From contig CBDCXE010000002.1 of the NCBI GenBank assembly GCA_965223725.1, positions 124,001-188,000 on the forward strand: a stretch of 64,000 nt of DNA, written 5' to 3'. Shown here piece after piece: positions 9,425 through 17,849 of this stretch. Position numbers and translations under genes: made by a program. How positions within the stretch are numbered: position 1 is the first letter of the stretch; each line of letters opens with the position of its first letter. A model generated the notes under the pieces. That model saw only the letters and a program-made list of their open reading frames with translations. It did not search any database and was not told the DNA's origin. The stretch comes from CBDCXE01 sp965223725 [NCBI: Nitrospinota bacterium] (GTDB lineage: Bacteria; Nitrospinota_A; UBA7883).

Positions 9425-10339
9425 ATGCTTGATCAGGTGACCTTTCATCAGCTGGAGCTTTTTCTGGTGGCGGCCAAGCTGAAAAACTTTTCGCGGGCGG
9501 CCGACCAGATGGCTATCAGCCAACCGGCGTTTTCCGCCCAGATCATCAAGCTGGAGACTATCCTGGGCGCCCCTCTGTTCGACCGGATTGGGCGGCGTGT
9601 GGAGCTGACGCAGGAAGGCGAACTGTTTGAAAAATATGCCCAGAAAACGTTATCCACGTTGCGGGAGGGCAAACAGGCGATCGACGACATGACCCAGAAG
9701 GTGGTGGGGACATTGCGGATCGGCGCCTCCACCACCATCGCCAACTATATATTGCCGGAGTATCTGGGCCGGTTCCGGGATACCCACAATAATTGCAAGA
9801 TAGAGATGATGGTGAACAACACCAACCAGATCGAGCAGGCGCTATTGGGGAACGAGATTGATATGGGGCTGGTGGAAGGACCGGTGCAAAACAGGAGCCG
9901 GGTGGAGACTTCGCTATTCCGGATGGATGAGCTGGTGGTCGTGTTTTCCAAACAGCACCGCTGGAGCAAACGCAGAAAGATATCACTGGAAGAGTTTCAG
10001 CAGGAGCCTTTGATAATTAGGGAGAGGGGGTCCGGCACACGCAAGGTGTTCCTGGACAACATGGACAAGGAGACGCCGCTGAACATCGCCATGGAGATTG
10101 GCAACACCGAGGCGATCAAAAATTCGGCGGAGTCGAACATCGGCGTGGCTGTGATCAGCCGGTCCGCCGTGGAGCGGGAGTTGAAAGAGAAAAGGCTGAA
10201 GTCAATCAGCATCGAAGGCAAAAAGATGGAACGGAGCCTGAACATAATCGTTCTGAAACATAAATACTTCTCCAACCCTTTAAAGGCGTTCCTGGAAATC
10301 CTCGACCCGGCGGAAAAATTAGTAGTAACCACCAATTGA
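9425..10339 (+). CDS. LysR-family transcriptional regulator
   Basis: DNA-binding regulator with an N-terminal winged helix-turn-helix (FHQLELFLVAAKLKNFSRAA...ISQPAFSAQI, about 6-45) and a C-terminal substrate-binding domain (GTLRIGASTTIANYILP onward). It resembles the CysL/CbbR type in overall form. I prefer the ATG at 9425 to the TTG two codons earlier. Because it is divergent from aprBA-qmoABC-sat with a dyad between them, control of that operon is the simplest inference. The ligand is unknown. Confidence 0.85.
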   Translation: MLDQVTFHQLELFLVAAKLKNFSRAADQMAISQPAFSAQIIKLETILGAPLFDRIGRRVELTQEGELFEKYAQKTLSTLREGKQAIDDMTQKVVGTLRIGASTTIANYILPEYLGRFRDTHNNCKIEMMVNNTNQIEQALLGNEIDMGLVEGPVQNRSRVETSLFRMDELVVVFSKQHRWSKRRKISLEEFQQEPLIIRERGSGTRKVFLDNMDKETPLNIAMEIGNTEAIKNSAESNIGVAVISRSAVERELKEKRLKSISIEGKKMERSLNIIVLKHKYFSNPLKAFLEILDPAEKLVVTTN

Positions 10340-10357
10340 CCCCGGTCGAGTTTTAAA

Positions 10358-11344
10358 ATGTCCGCGATCGATCAGAGCCGTCTGGAATTGCTGAAAGATT
10401 TCGGTTCGCACACCATCGCGTTCCATACATTGCAACCTGGCCTCGATTATTACGACTTGCCCAATTGTGGTTTTATAGCTTACAAAGATTATTTGGGCCA
10501 CCGGTTTGCGCTGGGCGACCCGGTCTGCGCGCCGGAACGGTATGGCGAGATTATCGAGCGGTTCGACAAAGACTCGGAAAAGCCGATCACCTTTTTCCAT
10601 ATCAACGAATGTACCGGCGCCGCGCTAAACAGAGCCGGATATTACATCAACGAGATGGGCGAGGAGATGACCATCAATATCCAGACATACGATTATAGGG
10701 GCCAGCGCAAGGTGGGCCTGCGCAACCTCCACAACAATGTGATAAAACGCGGTGTGGAAGTGCGGGAAGTATATGGAGATGAAGAGCTGTACAAACAGGC
10801 GGAGAGAATCAGCTCGCTATGGCTGACACAGGTTAAAAAAAAATCGAAAGAGATCTGGTATATAACCCGGAGGCCTATTTTCCAGGATATACCGCAAATA
10901 AGGCGGTTTTACGGTTTCCTTGATGGTGTTCCCGTGGCGTTTGTCTATTTCGACCCAGTCTGGCGCAACGGTGAAGTTCGGGGATATTATGCCGCGCTGC
11001 TGAAACGAACCCCCGGGTCACCCAATGGTGTGCAAGATTATATCATCCGCGTGGCGATGGAAAAATTCCGGGAGGAGGGAGTGAAAACATTGCACCTTGG
11101 GCTTTTGCCGGCGCATAACATAGAAGATGACATCCACCGGCGGTTCAACTATAGCTGGTTCACAATGAAGATGTTCCAATGGACATACGAAAGCGCCATC
11201 GCCAATTATTTTTATGCGTTCAAATCGTTATCGTTCCATAAAGAGCGTTACAGGGCGCCGTTGGAAAAGGCATATATGGCCACCCGTTCCGTCTTCCCTA
11301 TACCGGGCCTGATGATATCTGGAAGGATGTGTGGCGTTTACTGA
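10358..11344 (+). CDS. DUF2156 / LPG-synthase C-terminal-like protein
   Basis: The 328 residues resemble the DUF2156 family, the acyltransferase (GNAT-fold) domain found at the C-terminus of lysylphosphatidylglycerol synthases; here it stands alone. Typical blocks are FGSHTIAFHTLQPGLDYY, GHRFALGDPVCAPE and the later VAFVYFDPVWRNGEVRGYY. No membrane segments are evident. It starts 18 nt after the LysR gene and probably shares its transcript. The substrate is not known; a lipid- or cell-envelope-related transfer is inference only. Confidence 0.7.
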   Translation: MSAIDQSRLELLKDFGSHTIAFHTLQPGLDYYDLPNCGFIAYKDYLGHRFALGDPVCAPERYGEIIERFDKDSEKPITFFHINECTGAALNRAGYYINEMGEEMTINIQTYDYRGQRKVGLRNLHNNVIKRGVEVREVYGDEELYKQAERISSLWLTQVKKKSKEIWYITRRPIFQDIPQIRRFYGFLDGVPVAFVYFDPVWRNGEVRGYYAALLKRTPGSPNGVQDYIIRVAMEKFREEGVKTLHLGLLPAHNIEDDIHRRFNYSWFTMKMFQWTYESAIANYFYAFKSLSFHKERYRAPLEKAYMATRSVFPIPGLMISGRMCGVY

Positions 11345-11432
11345 TCTGACTCTAATCATATGCTATTATCCTATAAGGCAATGTCATAGTGGTAAACAGG
11401 GTTGCTTTGTAATTTAAATTAAAGGGAACATC

Positions 11433-12488
11433 ATGAGTTTTTTCAGGTTTTTCATTTCTGTCATATTTTTGGTTTTTATAGCTTTTCCTGCGCTGGCAGG
11501 CGCTGATGTTGTTGTCGAGCGGTATACAAAATCGGGCGGTATCTATGGCATTGGCGGGTTCGAAGGCACAAGCAAGGACTCTATCAAAGGCGATAAAAAA
11601 CATACCAGGGACAACACGAAATTCACCGGCAAGGTGATGGGGTTTCTGGCGGGTAACGACGCAAGGGTGACAATTATCCGTGTGGCCGATGATGTTGTGT
11701 ATGAACTGGACGAAAAGAACAAGCTGTATACCACCAGCCCGATCACCATACCAAGGGAAGAGAAGGGGGAAGGCAAACCGGAAGAAGATAAAAAGGGGGA
11801 TAAACCGGGCGAGGATAAAAAATCGACCACCAGGATAGTGAAAAACGAGATCAAGGTAAAGAAGACCGGCGAGAAGAAAGCGATTAATGGATTCGGTTGC
11901 GAGCAGTACATCATGACCTGGCACATCGTGACAGAGGACACCCAGACCGGCGCGCAGAGTGATTACCTGATGACCAACGACTCGTGGCTGACACCGGAGA
12001 CAAAGCAGATCAAGGCCTTGATGAATGAAGAGCTGGAATTTACCAAAGCATATATAAAAAAAATGGGTTTTGGTAATATTGCTGACAACACAAAAAACTT
12101 TGGCCTGGAGCTGATGGCTGGCGTATTGAAAACACCCAAAAAGCAGTTGGAAAAAGAGATGGCGAAAATGAAAGGTTATCCTGTCGCCAGCGCGGTGCAG
12201 TGGGAAGTGAAATCTGACGAGGGCGCAAAGGGCGAAAGCGGCGCATCGGAGCAGGATGGCGAAGAGGAGCCGTCGGGGGGCGGCCTGGGCGGGCTCGTGG
12301 GCGCGCTGGGCAAGGAGCTGGCCAAATCGGTCATGAAAAGCGACAAGAAGGGCAGCGATGGGCGCAGCGTAGTTTTCGATTCCTATAGCGAGCTGAAAAG
12401 CATCACTCAACAGAACTTGGACCCCGCACTGTTCGCGCCGCCGGAGGGCTATAAAGAGGGTCAGAAAAAGAAGTTCGGCCTTTTCTGA
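11433..12488 (+). CDS. Secreted DUF4412-like protein
   Basis: A signal peptide is clear (FFRFFISVIFLVFIAFPALAG, cleavage near residue 24). The mature part resembles DUF4412-type periplasmic proteins: a repeated beta motif, KLYTTSPITIP after a region on VVVERYTKSGG, then a KTGEKKAINGFGCEQYIMTW block. A Lys/Glu/Gly-rich low-complexity linker occupies about residues 110-135, and a Gly-rich stretch (GGGLGGLVGALG) about 285-296. No enzyme motif is seen. Function unknown. Confidence 0.6.
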   Translation: MSFFRFFISVIFLVFIAFPALAGADVVVERYTKSGGIYGIGGFEGTSKDSIKGDKKHTRDNTKFTGKVMGFLAGNDARVTIIRVADDVVYELDEKNKLYTTSPITIPREEKGEGKPEEDKKGDKPGEDKKSTTRIVKNEIKVKKTGEKKAINGFGCEQYIMTWHIVTEDTQTGAQSDYLMTNDSWLTPETKQIKALMNEELEFTKAYIKKMGFGNIADNTKNFGLELMAGVLKTPKKQLEKEMAKMKGYPVASAVQWEVKSDEGAKGESGASEQDGEEEPSGGGLGGLVGALGKELAKSVMKSDKKGSDGRSVVFDSYSELKSITQQNLDPALFAPPEGYKEGQKKKFGLF

Positions 12489-12516
12489 GCAGACCCAATT
12501 CTGGTTCTGGCCTGAT

Positions 12517-12870
12517 ATGGAGCAGGAGTATCTCGACCGGATGGAAGCGCGACTGAAAGCGCTCCGGGATGAGCTGATGGAGTCGTCCACCGCCAGCTCT
12601 GATGACGCAAAACCTGTGGAACTGGACCAGCAGAAAGTTGGCAGATTGTCACGGATGGACGCTATGCAGGTTCAGGCGATGTCGGCGGAAACCGGAAGGC
12701 GGCGAAACGTACAGTTGGAGCGGGTAAGTTCAGCGTTGGAGAGAATAAAAACCAACAACTATGGCGAATGCGTGAAGTGCGGGGAAGATATAGCGGAACA
12801 GCGGCTGGAAGCGGACCCCGCGGCGCCGCTATGTCTTCAATGCGCTGATCAGTCGGAAAGACGAGGCTGA
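12517..12870 (+). CDS. DksA/TraR-family C4 zinc-finger protein
   Basis: The 117 residues have an N-terminal coiled coil (LDRMEARLKALRDEL) and a C-terminal zinc finger CVKCGEDI...CLQC (about 86-110). The family includes RNA polymerase secondary-channel regulators of the stringent response. The acidic Asp pair typical of the DksA coiled-coil tip is not clearly present, so it may be a TraR/YbiI-type relative. It starts 28 nt after the secreted DUF4412-like gene. Confidence 0.82.
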   Translation: MEQEYLDRMEARLKALRDELMESSTASSDDAKPVELDQQKVGRLSRMDAMQVQAMSAETGRRRNVQLERVSSALERIKTNNYGECVKCGEDIAEQRLEADPAAPLCLQCADQSERRG

Positions 12871-12906
12871 GTGGTCGCCAGTGATGGTTTGCCATTGATT
12901 ACAAAC

Positions 12907-12935
12907 TTGACAATAGCGCTGGCGCAATCTAACCT
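12907..12935 (+). promoter_or_regulatory. Candidate sigma70 promoter
   Basis: TTGACA (12907-12912), 17-bp spacer, then TAACCT (12930-12935). The -35 is perfect and the -10 is weak. It supports starting the next gene at the ATG at 12970 rather than at the GTG at 12871. Confidence 0.4.
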
Positions 12936-12969
12936 GAATAAATTAAACGACTGCTCTGGAGCCGATTAT

Positions 12970-13194
12970 ATGGGCGATTCCGCTAAAAATATAGAGAAAG
13001 AACTGATCGAAACTTTTCTGGTTGCCTTGAAGAAAGGGATGACGCCGGAGGAATTTTTTGCGATGGCCGATACCACGCTGGAGCATCTGCGTGGTGGAAC
13101 ACAAAACCAGACGATCGAAAGAGTAATCAGAAATACCGCCACGCCAGAAGATGTGGAGATAATGATGGCCAACCTGAAAAAAGGGGAAGGTTAG
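12970..13194 (+). CDS. Small acidic helical protein, unknown function
   Basis: A 74-residue protein, predicted helical from its sequence (NIEKELIETFLVALKKGMTP, EEFFAMADTTLEHL), with no cysteines and no signal peptide. The ATG at 12970 has a GGAG eight bases upstream and a promoter-like element before it. A longer reading starting at a GTG at 12871 is possible but lacks a ribosome site. I do not recognise the family. Confidence 0.55.
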   Translation: MGDSAKNIEKELIETFLVALKKGMTPEEFFAMADTTLEHLRGGTQNQTIERVIRNTATPEDVEIMMANLKKGEG

Positions 13195-13273
13195 CCGGTC
13201 GATATTTATTCACTTTACCAAAAGTGTTGAAGGCGGATTATCTCCCTGGGGTTGTTGGCGGCGCTATTTAAGC

Positions 13274-13302
13274 TTGTTACGTATTATAATCCTTATTATA
13301 AT
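13274..13302 (+). promoter_or_regulatory. Sigma70-type promoter
   Basis: TTGTTA (13274-13279), 17-bp spacer and a perfect TATAAT (13297-13302). It lies 55 bp before the start of the coiled-coil protein gene at 13357. Confidence 0.6.
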
Positions 13303-13356
13303 AAAATTTGCTGTTTAGTATTTTATTGAAGTGTGGGTGATGTATCGGAGGAAGTA

Positions 13357-13665
13357 ATGCAAAGCTCGTTGGGGTTGCATAGCCTGGCAGTTCGCCTGAA
13401 GAACAGAATCGTTAAACTGGAAGGGGACCTGGAGCGACAGGCAAAAGAGTTTACTGAACAAAGGAGGCAGTGGGAAGCCTATCTGGCGCAGAGCGGAGAT
13501 ACCGACGCTGAAAACATGGCCCAGCTCAAGGCTCGGATCGAAGAGCTGGAAGATATCATCAAAATACAAGATATCGAAATTGAGGACTTGAGAAAAGTTG
13601 CAAGCGAATCAGCGGAAACTTCCTCCAAAAGAAAACTAATCAGCGAACTGGACACTGACTTTTAG
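13357..13665 (+). CDS. Small coiled-coil protein, unknown function
   Basis: A 102-residue protein that is almost entirely heptad-like (LAVRLKNRIVKLEGDLERQ; LKARIEELEDIIKIQDIEI), with an acidic, Ser-rich tail ending LDTDF. The ATG at 13357 has GGAGG five bases upstream; an in-frame GTG at 13333 lacks a site. Its own promoter is at 13274-13302. It resembles small cytoskeletal or division-associated coiled coils only in general form, so no function is assigned. Confidence 0.65.
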   Translation: MQSSLGLHSLAVRLKNRIVKLEGDLERQAKEFTEQRRQWEAYLAQSGDTDAENMAQLKARIEELEDIIKIQDIEIEDLRKVASESAETSSKRKLISELDTDF

Positions 13666-13702
13666 ACAAACTATACACAGACAGCAGGACCGGAATCTAA
13701 TG

Positions 13703-14167
13703 TTATAGCGCGGCTTTTATGGGAGGGGTATAGTCGCCCGCTGGCAATTCTATGGCGCCTTTCACCACGTCTTCTATCGTAATAGAATAGAGAAGCTCAT
13801 TAAAATGGTGGCACAGTTTCGACCACAATAATTGTGTCTGGCAATGGCTGGCTTTGGCGCAAAATTTATATTCCATGCTTTTCGCATCCGCGCATTCTGT
13901 GAACACAAAACTTTCATCAACGGCGGAGAAGACATCGCCAATGGCGATCGCGGATGGCGCCGTCGCCAACATATAGCCGCCCCCCGGCCCACGGACAGAC
14001 CGAACAATGTTCGCTTTTCGCAGCTTGACGAACAGCTGCTCCAAATAGTTTTGCGAGAGGTCCTGACGTTTGGCGATCACGCCCAACGATGTAGGTTTGT
14101 TATCCGGCTGACCAGCCATATCCACCAGGGCCTGGACAGCGTAATGGCCGCGTGTTGAAATCTTCAT
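13703..14167 (-). CDS. Rrf2-family regulator with three-Cys cluster motif
   Basis: A winged-helix Rrf2 protein of 154 residues (MKISTRGHYAVQALVDMA; QNYLEQLFVKLRKANIVRSV). Three cysteines in the pattern C-x10-C-x5-C (about 92-109) occupy the place where IscR-type members bind a [2Fe-2S] cluster. It is the last gene of the thrC-to-rrf2 sulfur operon, 42 nt after the NIL gene. I infer that it represses this operon in response to sulfur or Fe-S status; a palindrome over the operon's predicted start (19467-19489) is its best candidate site. Confidence 0.88.
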   Translation of the reverse strand: MKISTRGHYAVQALVDMAGQPDNKPTSLGVIAKRQDLSQNYLEQLFVKLRKANIVRSVRGPGGGYMLATAPSAIAIGDVFSAVDESFVFTECADAKSMEYKFCAKASHCQTQLLWSKLCHHFNELLYSITIEDVVKGAIELPAGDYTPPIKAAL

Positions 14168-14209
14168 TTCTGGTAGCTTTCTTTTATCGTTTTCAGTTAT
14201 CCTTTTGGC

Positions 14210-14704
14210 CTATTCGATCACATTTCCTTCAATAGGGTCGACCGATATCCCATCCATTTTCAGTAATTCAATTGATTCATCGATCGACTCCAGCGTGCCG
14301 GATATCTCCAGATCGATGACACCCTGTTTCGGGTCGATCATCGCCTGGCGGATATTTATCATCACGTCCTTGTTTTCCACGATATCGTTCAGCACAGGCT
14401 TCGCGACTTTCGATTTCGGCACTCCAATCCTCACCCGCACAGAGCTGACCTCCGACGGCGCCTCCAGCTTGCGCATCTCCTCGCCGCCCTCCTGCACCAT
14501 GGCGCCGCGGCACTTGAAATCAAGCAGCGCTTCATCAATCTTTTCATCCTCCCCGCCCAGATGCAGGATCATCCATCCGCCGGTGTTGGTCACAGACGCG
14601 CGGATCACGTTTGGCTTCAATCCATATTTGGTGATCAGCGCATACAGCGCCGGCTCCTGCACCAGGTTTTCAGGAAACGTAATTGCAAAATATCTGTCGC
14701 TCAT
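14210..14704 (-). CDS. NIL-domain protein
   Basis: The 164 residues contain two copies of an ACT-like NIL fold, the domain found at the C-terminus of MetN-type ABC ATPases and in NIL-ferredoxins. The first is about 3-80 (YFAITFPENLVQEPALYAL), the second about 85-160 (VRVRIGVPKSKVAKPVLNDI). No ferredoxin cysteines are fused. NIL proteins accompany sulfur assimilation genes in several anaerobes, which fits this operon. It follows the TusA-like gene by 4 nt. Confidence 0.75.
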   Translation of the reverse strand: MSDRYFAITFPENLVQEPALYALITKYGLKPNVIRASVTNTGGWMILHLGGEDEKIDEALLDFKCRGAMVQEGGEEMRKLEAPSEVSSVRVRIGVPKSKVAKPVLNDIVENKDVMINIRQAMIDPKQGVIDLEISGTLESIDESIELLKMDGISVDPIEGNVIE

Positions 14705-14708
14705 GGTG

Positions 14709-14948
14709 TCAGCTTTTCTTTATAAACATTTCCCAGTCGCTGTCGTTTATCTTTGTGGGCCATGTCAGCACGTGGTGCCCTTCGTTTTCCATACTCCTGG
14801 GCACGTTCTTTGTCGCCGGTTCATGATCCAGCACGACCCGGAGCACTTCGCCCACCGCCATTGTTTCCAGCTTCAGCTTCGATTTGACAAATGTGTATGG
14901 GCATACCTCGCCTCTGATATCTATTTCCTGATCTGCTGCGACTGTCAT
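14709..14948 (-). CDS. TusA-like sulfur carrier
   Basis: A 79-residue SirA/TusA/YedF-fold protein with the active cysteine at residue 16 (IRGEVCPYTFVKSK). Family members carry persulfide sulfur on this residue. The usual second proline of the CPxP motif is replaced by Phe (CPYTF). It lies in the sulfur-relay operon, 11 nt after a DsrH-like gene, which suggests persulfide transfer with the DsrE-type proteins. Confidence 0.85.
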   Translation of the reverse strand: MTVAADQEIDIRGEVCPYTFVKSKLKLETMAVGEVLRVVLDHEPATKNVPRSMENEGHHVLTWPTKINDSDWEMFIKKS

Positions 14949-14959
14949 GTTGGCTCCGT

Positions 14960-15292
14960 CTAAAGTGTTACTATTTTTTCATGTTTTTCGATGGCGTCAA
15001 TCAGCTGCTCATCGTTTATCAGCTGTATATCGGTCTCGACCTTGCTCGCCACCACGTCATCTTCCAGCGCATGCCAATGTATGGGCCATTGCGCCGTGGA
15101 TTCGGTTTCGCTGAATATCGATCTGTGCCCGCCTGGCATGCCATACACATCCTTGTCCAGCCCATCATAGGGCGAGTTATACACACCATCAGCAATCAGG
15201 ACCACCTGGTCGGCCTGACGCAGCACCAGCCGGGTAACCTCCGCCGATAATGTTTTTAACGGCCGGGTGACTAACGCCAATGTGGATTTCAT
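14960..15292 (-). CDS. DsrH/TusB-like small protein without cysteine
   Basis: A 110-residue protein that begins with the pattern of the DsrE/DsrH fold (STLALVTRPLKTLSAEVTRLVL; ADQVVLIADGVYNSPYD). It has no cysteine, so it cannot carry a persulfide itself and is more likely a structural partner. It starts 4 nt after the cysM-like gene. Assignment to DsrH/TusB rather than another branch of the superfamily rests on position and general pattern only. Confidence 0.6.
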   Translation of the reverse strand: MKSTLALVTRPLKTLSAEVTRLVLRQADQVVLIADGVYNSPYDGLDKDVYGMPGGHRSIFSETESTAQWPIHWHALEDDVVASKVETDIQLINDEQLIDAIEKHEKIVTL

Positions 15293-15296
15293 AACC

Positions 15297-16259
15297 TCAC
15301 TCTCCCAAAAGCTCTTTCACGAAATCGCCATGGGTTATTTCACATTCGCACGAGTCGGGCAGCACAGTGACAATCACGCCTTCGTTCAATGTTTTGCCCA
15401 GCTTCACCGCCGCGGCCACCGCAGCGCCGGCGCTGGTGCCGGCCAGGATGCCCTCCTGATCTTCCATGCGGCTGACCATCTCGTACGCTTCTTCGGTTTT
15501 GACAGATATTTTGCCGTCCAGCTCATCCAGGTTATAGATGCTGGGCACGATGGAGGAGGCCATATGCTTCAGCCCCTCGATGCCGTGCAGCGACTCCTCC
15601 GGCTCCACTGCATAACATTTGATTTTGTCATCTTTTGCTTTCAACCCGCGCGATGTGCCCATGATGGTGCCGGAGGTGCCGATACCGGCCATAAAATGGG
15701 TCACCTTCCCGCCGGTCTGTTCCCAGATTTCCGGGGCGGTGGTGTTGTAATGGGCTCTCCAGTTATCATCATTGTTGTATTGATCCGGCCAGAAATAAAG
15801 CTCCGGATCCTCTGCATACAGCTCCCGGGCGACCAGTATGGCGCCGTCGGAGCTTTTCAGGGGGTCGGAATATACCACCTCCGCTTTGTAGTGGGAGGCC
15901 ATCAGCTGCTTGCGCTCGTTGCACACGTTGCCCGGCATCACCAGCTTGACCGGATAGCCCTTCACCAGGCCGATCAACGCATAGGCCACACCGGTGTTGC
16001 CGGATGTGGCGTCCATGATGGTCATGCCAGGTTTCAGCCGGCCGGTCCGCTCGCCTTCTTCTATCATACGCAGGGCCGGCCTGGCCTTCACCGATCCGCC
16101 GGCGTTATACCATTCCGCCTTCGCCCATATTTCCACCCCAGGACATTCCGCCTCTGCAATAGACTTCATTTGTAAAAGCGGTGTATTACCTATTGCGCTT
16201 AATATATCCGGCTTTATATCCTCTGTTTTTACAAGAGCCGCCGCCGTTAACTTGGACAT
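15297..16259 (-). CDS. Cysteine synthase-family PLP enzyme (CysM/CysK)
   Basis: A fold-type II PLP enzyme of 320 residues. The Schiff-base lysine is in GGSVKARPALRMI (about 54-66), the substrate loop is TSGNTGVAY (about 86-94) and the PLP phosphate loop is GIGTSGTI. The C-terminus has a LPDSCE motif. Family members make cysteine from activated serine (O-acetyl- or O-phosphoserine) and a sulfide or thiocarboxylate donor. A ThiS-like carrier and its activating enzyme in the same operon suggest the thiocarboxylate route known from CysM/CysO of Mycobacterium tuberculosis; this is inference. Confidence 0.9.
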   Translation of the reverse strand: MSKLTAAALVKTEDIKPDILSAIGNTPLLQMKSIAEAECPGVEIWAKAEWYNAGGSVKARPALRMIEEGERTGRLKPGMTIMDATSGNTGVAYALIGLVKGYPVKLVMPGNVCNERKQLMASHYKAEVVYSDPLKSSDGAILVARELYAEDPELYFWPDQYNNDDNWRAHYNTTAPEIWEQTGGKVTHFMAGIGTSGTIMGTSRGLKAKDDKIKCYAVEPEESLHGIEGLKHMASSIVPSIYNLDELDGKISVKTEEAYEMVSRMEDQEGILAGTSAGAAVAAAVKLGKTLNEGVIVTVLPDSCECEITHGDFVKELLGE

Positions 16260-16282
16260 TATTAATACAACCTCATATATTC

Positions 16283-16311
16283 ACCAGGTCCGACATCTGT
16301 TACTACCTGGT
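16283..16311 (-). repeat. Inverted repeat before the cysM-like gene
   Basis: ACCAGGT (16283-16289) and ACCTGGT (16305-16311) form a perfect 7-bp inverted repeat with a 15-nt loop, in the only sizeable gap (89 nt) inside the sulfur-relay operon. It could be an RNA hairpin for processing or attenuation, or an operator. Confidence 0.4.
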
Positions 16312-16348
16312 TGTTTCCTGTATTATTCATTGTGCACAGCAACATCAT

Positions 16349-16690
16349 TCAGGTTATGGTGATATCAGAATTCCTGAAAATTTCATCAGTCTCGTTTTCG
16401 TCCGCAAACTTTACATTTGGCCGGTTAACGCTGACACCGCGTCTGTTCATGGAATCGGAAGAAACATAAACCGGCACGTTAAGGGCGCCCAGAAAGCTAA
16501 GGTGCTTCTCGATCTCTGCGCCCACCGATCCTTCATCGCCCACACGGCCTATACCGGTGTATACACCATCATCGACCAACAAGACCGACAGCGCGTTATC
16601 GTCCGATAACGTCAGGCCCACGCTCATCCTCAGTTTCTCCTCCATCCGGAGGTTGGGAAGCTGATCAACGACCACAACGATATTTTTCAT
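16349..16690 (-). CDS. DsrF/TusC-like small protein without cysteine
   Basis: A 113-residue DsrE-superfamily protein (NIVVVVDQLP; VLLVDDGVYTGIG; NVPVYVSSDSMNRRGV). At the place where catalytic family members have cysteine it has serine (YVSSDSM), and it contains no cysteine at all. It starts 4 nt after the DsrE-like gene. It is probably a non-catalytic partner in a DsrEFH/TusBCD-like complex. Confidence 0.65.
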   Translation of the reverse strand: MKNIVVVVDQLPNLRMEEKLRMSVGLTLSDDNALSVLLVDDGVYTGIGRVGDEGSVGAEIEKHLSFLGALNVPVYVSSDSMNRRGVSVNRPNVKFADENETDEIFRNSDITIT

Positions 16691-16694
16691 AATT

Positions 16695-17000
16695 TTATGT
16701 AAAGCTTATAAACCGGTCACAATCGGAGGCGAAAACCGCCAGATCGTACTGACTGCCATATTCCACCCCTTCAACAGCCTCGGGGCTTTTGTATTGCTCC
16801 CGGTTGAATTCACACACTGTTATGTTCACACCATCATCTTTCAACGATGTAAACTCATCCAGCGCCAGATGCGCCACACCAGCCGACATCGCGAAGATAT
16901 CGATCTCGTGCCCTTTCGCTCTGGCGGATCTTACGATCCGGGACACTGTCCCTAAAATTCCTTCCTCCACCCCGCGGTGGATCAGAATAGTTATTTTCAT
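16695..17000 (-). CDS. DsrE-like sulfurtransferase subunit
   Basis: A 101-residue DsrE-family protein (MKITILIHRGVEEGILGT; IDIFAMSAGVAHLAL). It has cysteines at residue 63 (ITVCEFNREQY) and residue 94 (SDCDRF). C63 lies about where the persulfide-carrying Cys of DsrE/TusD is found. It is the only one of the three DsrE-type proteins of this operon with cysteines, so it is the likely active subunit. Confidence 0.7.
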   Translation of the reverse strand: MKITILIHRGVEEGILGTVSRIVRSARAKGHEIDIFAMSAGVAHLALDEFTSLKDDGVNITVCEFNREQYKSPEAVEGVEYGSQYDLAVFASDCDRFISFT

Positions 17001-17018
17001 ATTTATGCAGGAACTCCT

Positions 17019-17825
17019 TTACGCAGGTACCCCGCAAAACTGTTCATAATCGATCAGCTCTTTTATCGTCGGGTTATCACCGCACAACGGGCAATGCGGA
17101 TCCCGCCTTATGTTAAGCTTGCGAAACTCCGCGTTCAACGCGTTGTACATCAGCAACTTACCGATAAGCTGGTCGCCTTTGCCCAACACTTCTTTTATCA
17201 CTTCCACCGTCTGCAACGTGCCGATAACGCCCGCCAGCACACCCAGCACACCAGCCTCCTGACAGCTGGGCACCATCCCGACAGGGGGCGGCTCTGGATA
17301 GAGGCACCGATAGCATGGACCGGCGCCGTTTTTGAACACCGTCACCTGACCTTCGAACCGGAAGATCGACCCATGGACGTTCACTTTATTCAGCATTGTG
17401 CAAGCGTCATTGACCAGGTATCGCGTCGGGAAGTTGTCCGACCCGTCCACGATAATGTCGTAATCCTTGAAGATATCCATGACATTGGAAGAGTCCAGTC
17501 GCGCATCGATGGTGGTCACGCTAACGTCCGGGTTAAGCTTTTCGATGAACTGCTTGGCCGATTCGGTCTTCTTCACACCGACAGTATCCAGGCTGTGGAT
17601 GACCTGTCTTTGCAGGTTCGACATCTCCACCACGTCGAAATCGACAACGCCGATGTTCCCGATGCCAGCGGCTGCCAGATAGAGAAGAGTAGGCGATCCG
17701 AGGCCTCCGGCGCCAAGACACAGCACCCTGGCGTTCAACATTTTTTCCTGTCCAACACCTCCAACCTCCGGGAGTAGAATATGCCTGCTATATCTATAAA
17801 TTTGATCTTCCGTAAAATTACTCAT
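17019..17825 (-). CDS. MoeB/ThiF-type carrier-activating enzyme
   Basis: An E1-like adenylyltransferase of 268 residues that activates the C-terminus of a ubiquitin-like sulfur carrier. The ATP-binding GAGGLGSPTLLYLAAAGIG is at about 37-55 and SNLQRQVIHS follows. Two CxxC pairs (CYRCLYPE and CPLCGDNP) form the zinc site. There is no rhodanese domain, so sulfur must come from a separate donor. It starts 24 nt after the ThiS-like carrier, its probable substrate. Confidence 0.92.
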   Translation of the reverse strand: MSNFTEDQIYRYSRHILLPEVGGVGQEKMLNARVLCLGAGGLGSPTLLYLAAAGIGNIGVVDFDVVEMSNLQRQVIHSLDTVGVKKTESAKQFIEKLNPDVSVTTIDARLDSSNVMDIFKDYDIIVDGSDNFPTRYLVNDACTMLNKVNVHGSIFRFEGQVTVFKNGAGPCYRCLYPEPPPVGMVPSCQEAGVLGVLAGVIGTLQTVEVIKEVLGKGDQLIGKLLMYNALNAEFRKLNIRRDPHCPLCGDNPTIKELIDYEQFCGVPA

Positions 17826-17849
17826 CTCTACCTCTCGTTACACAATCGT

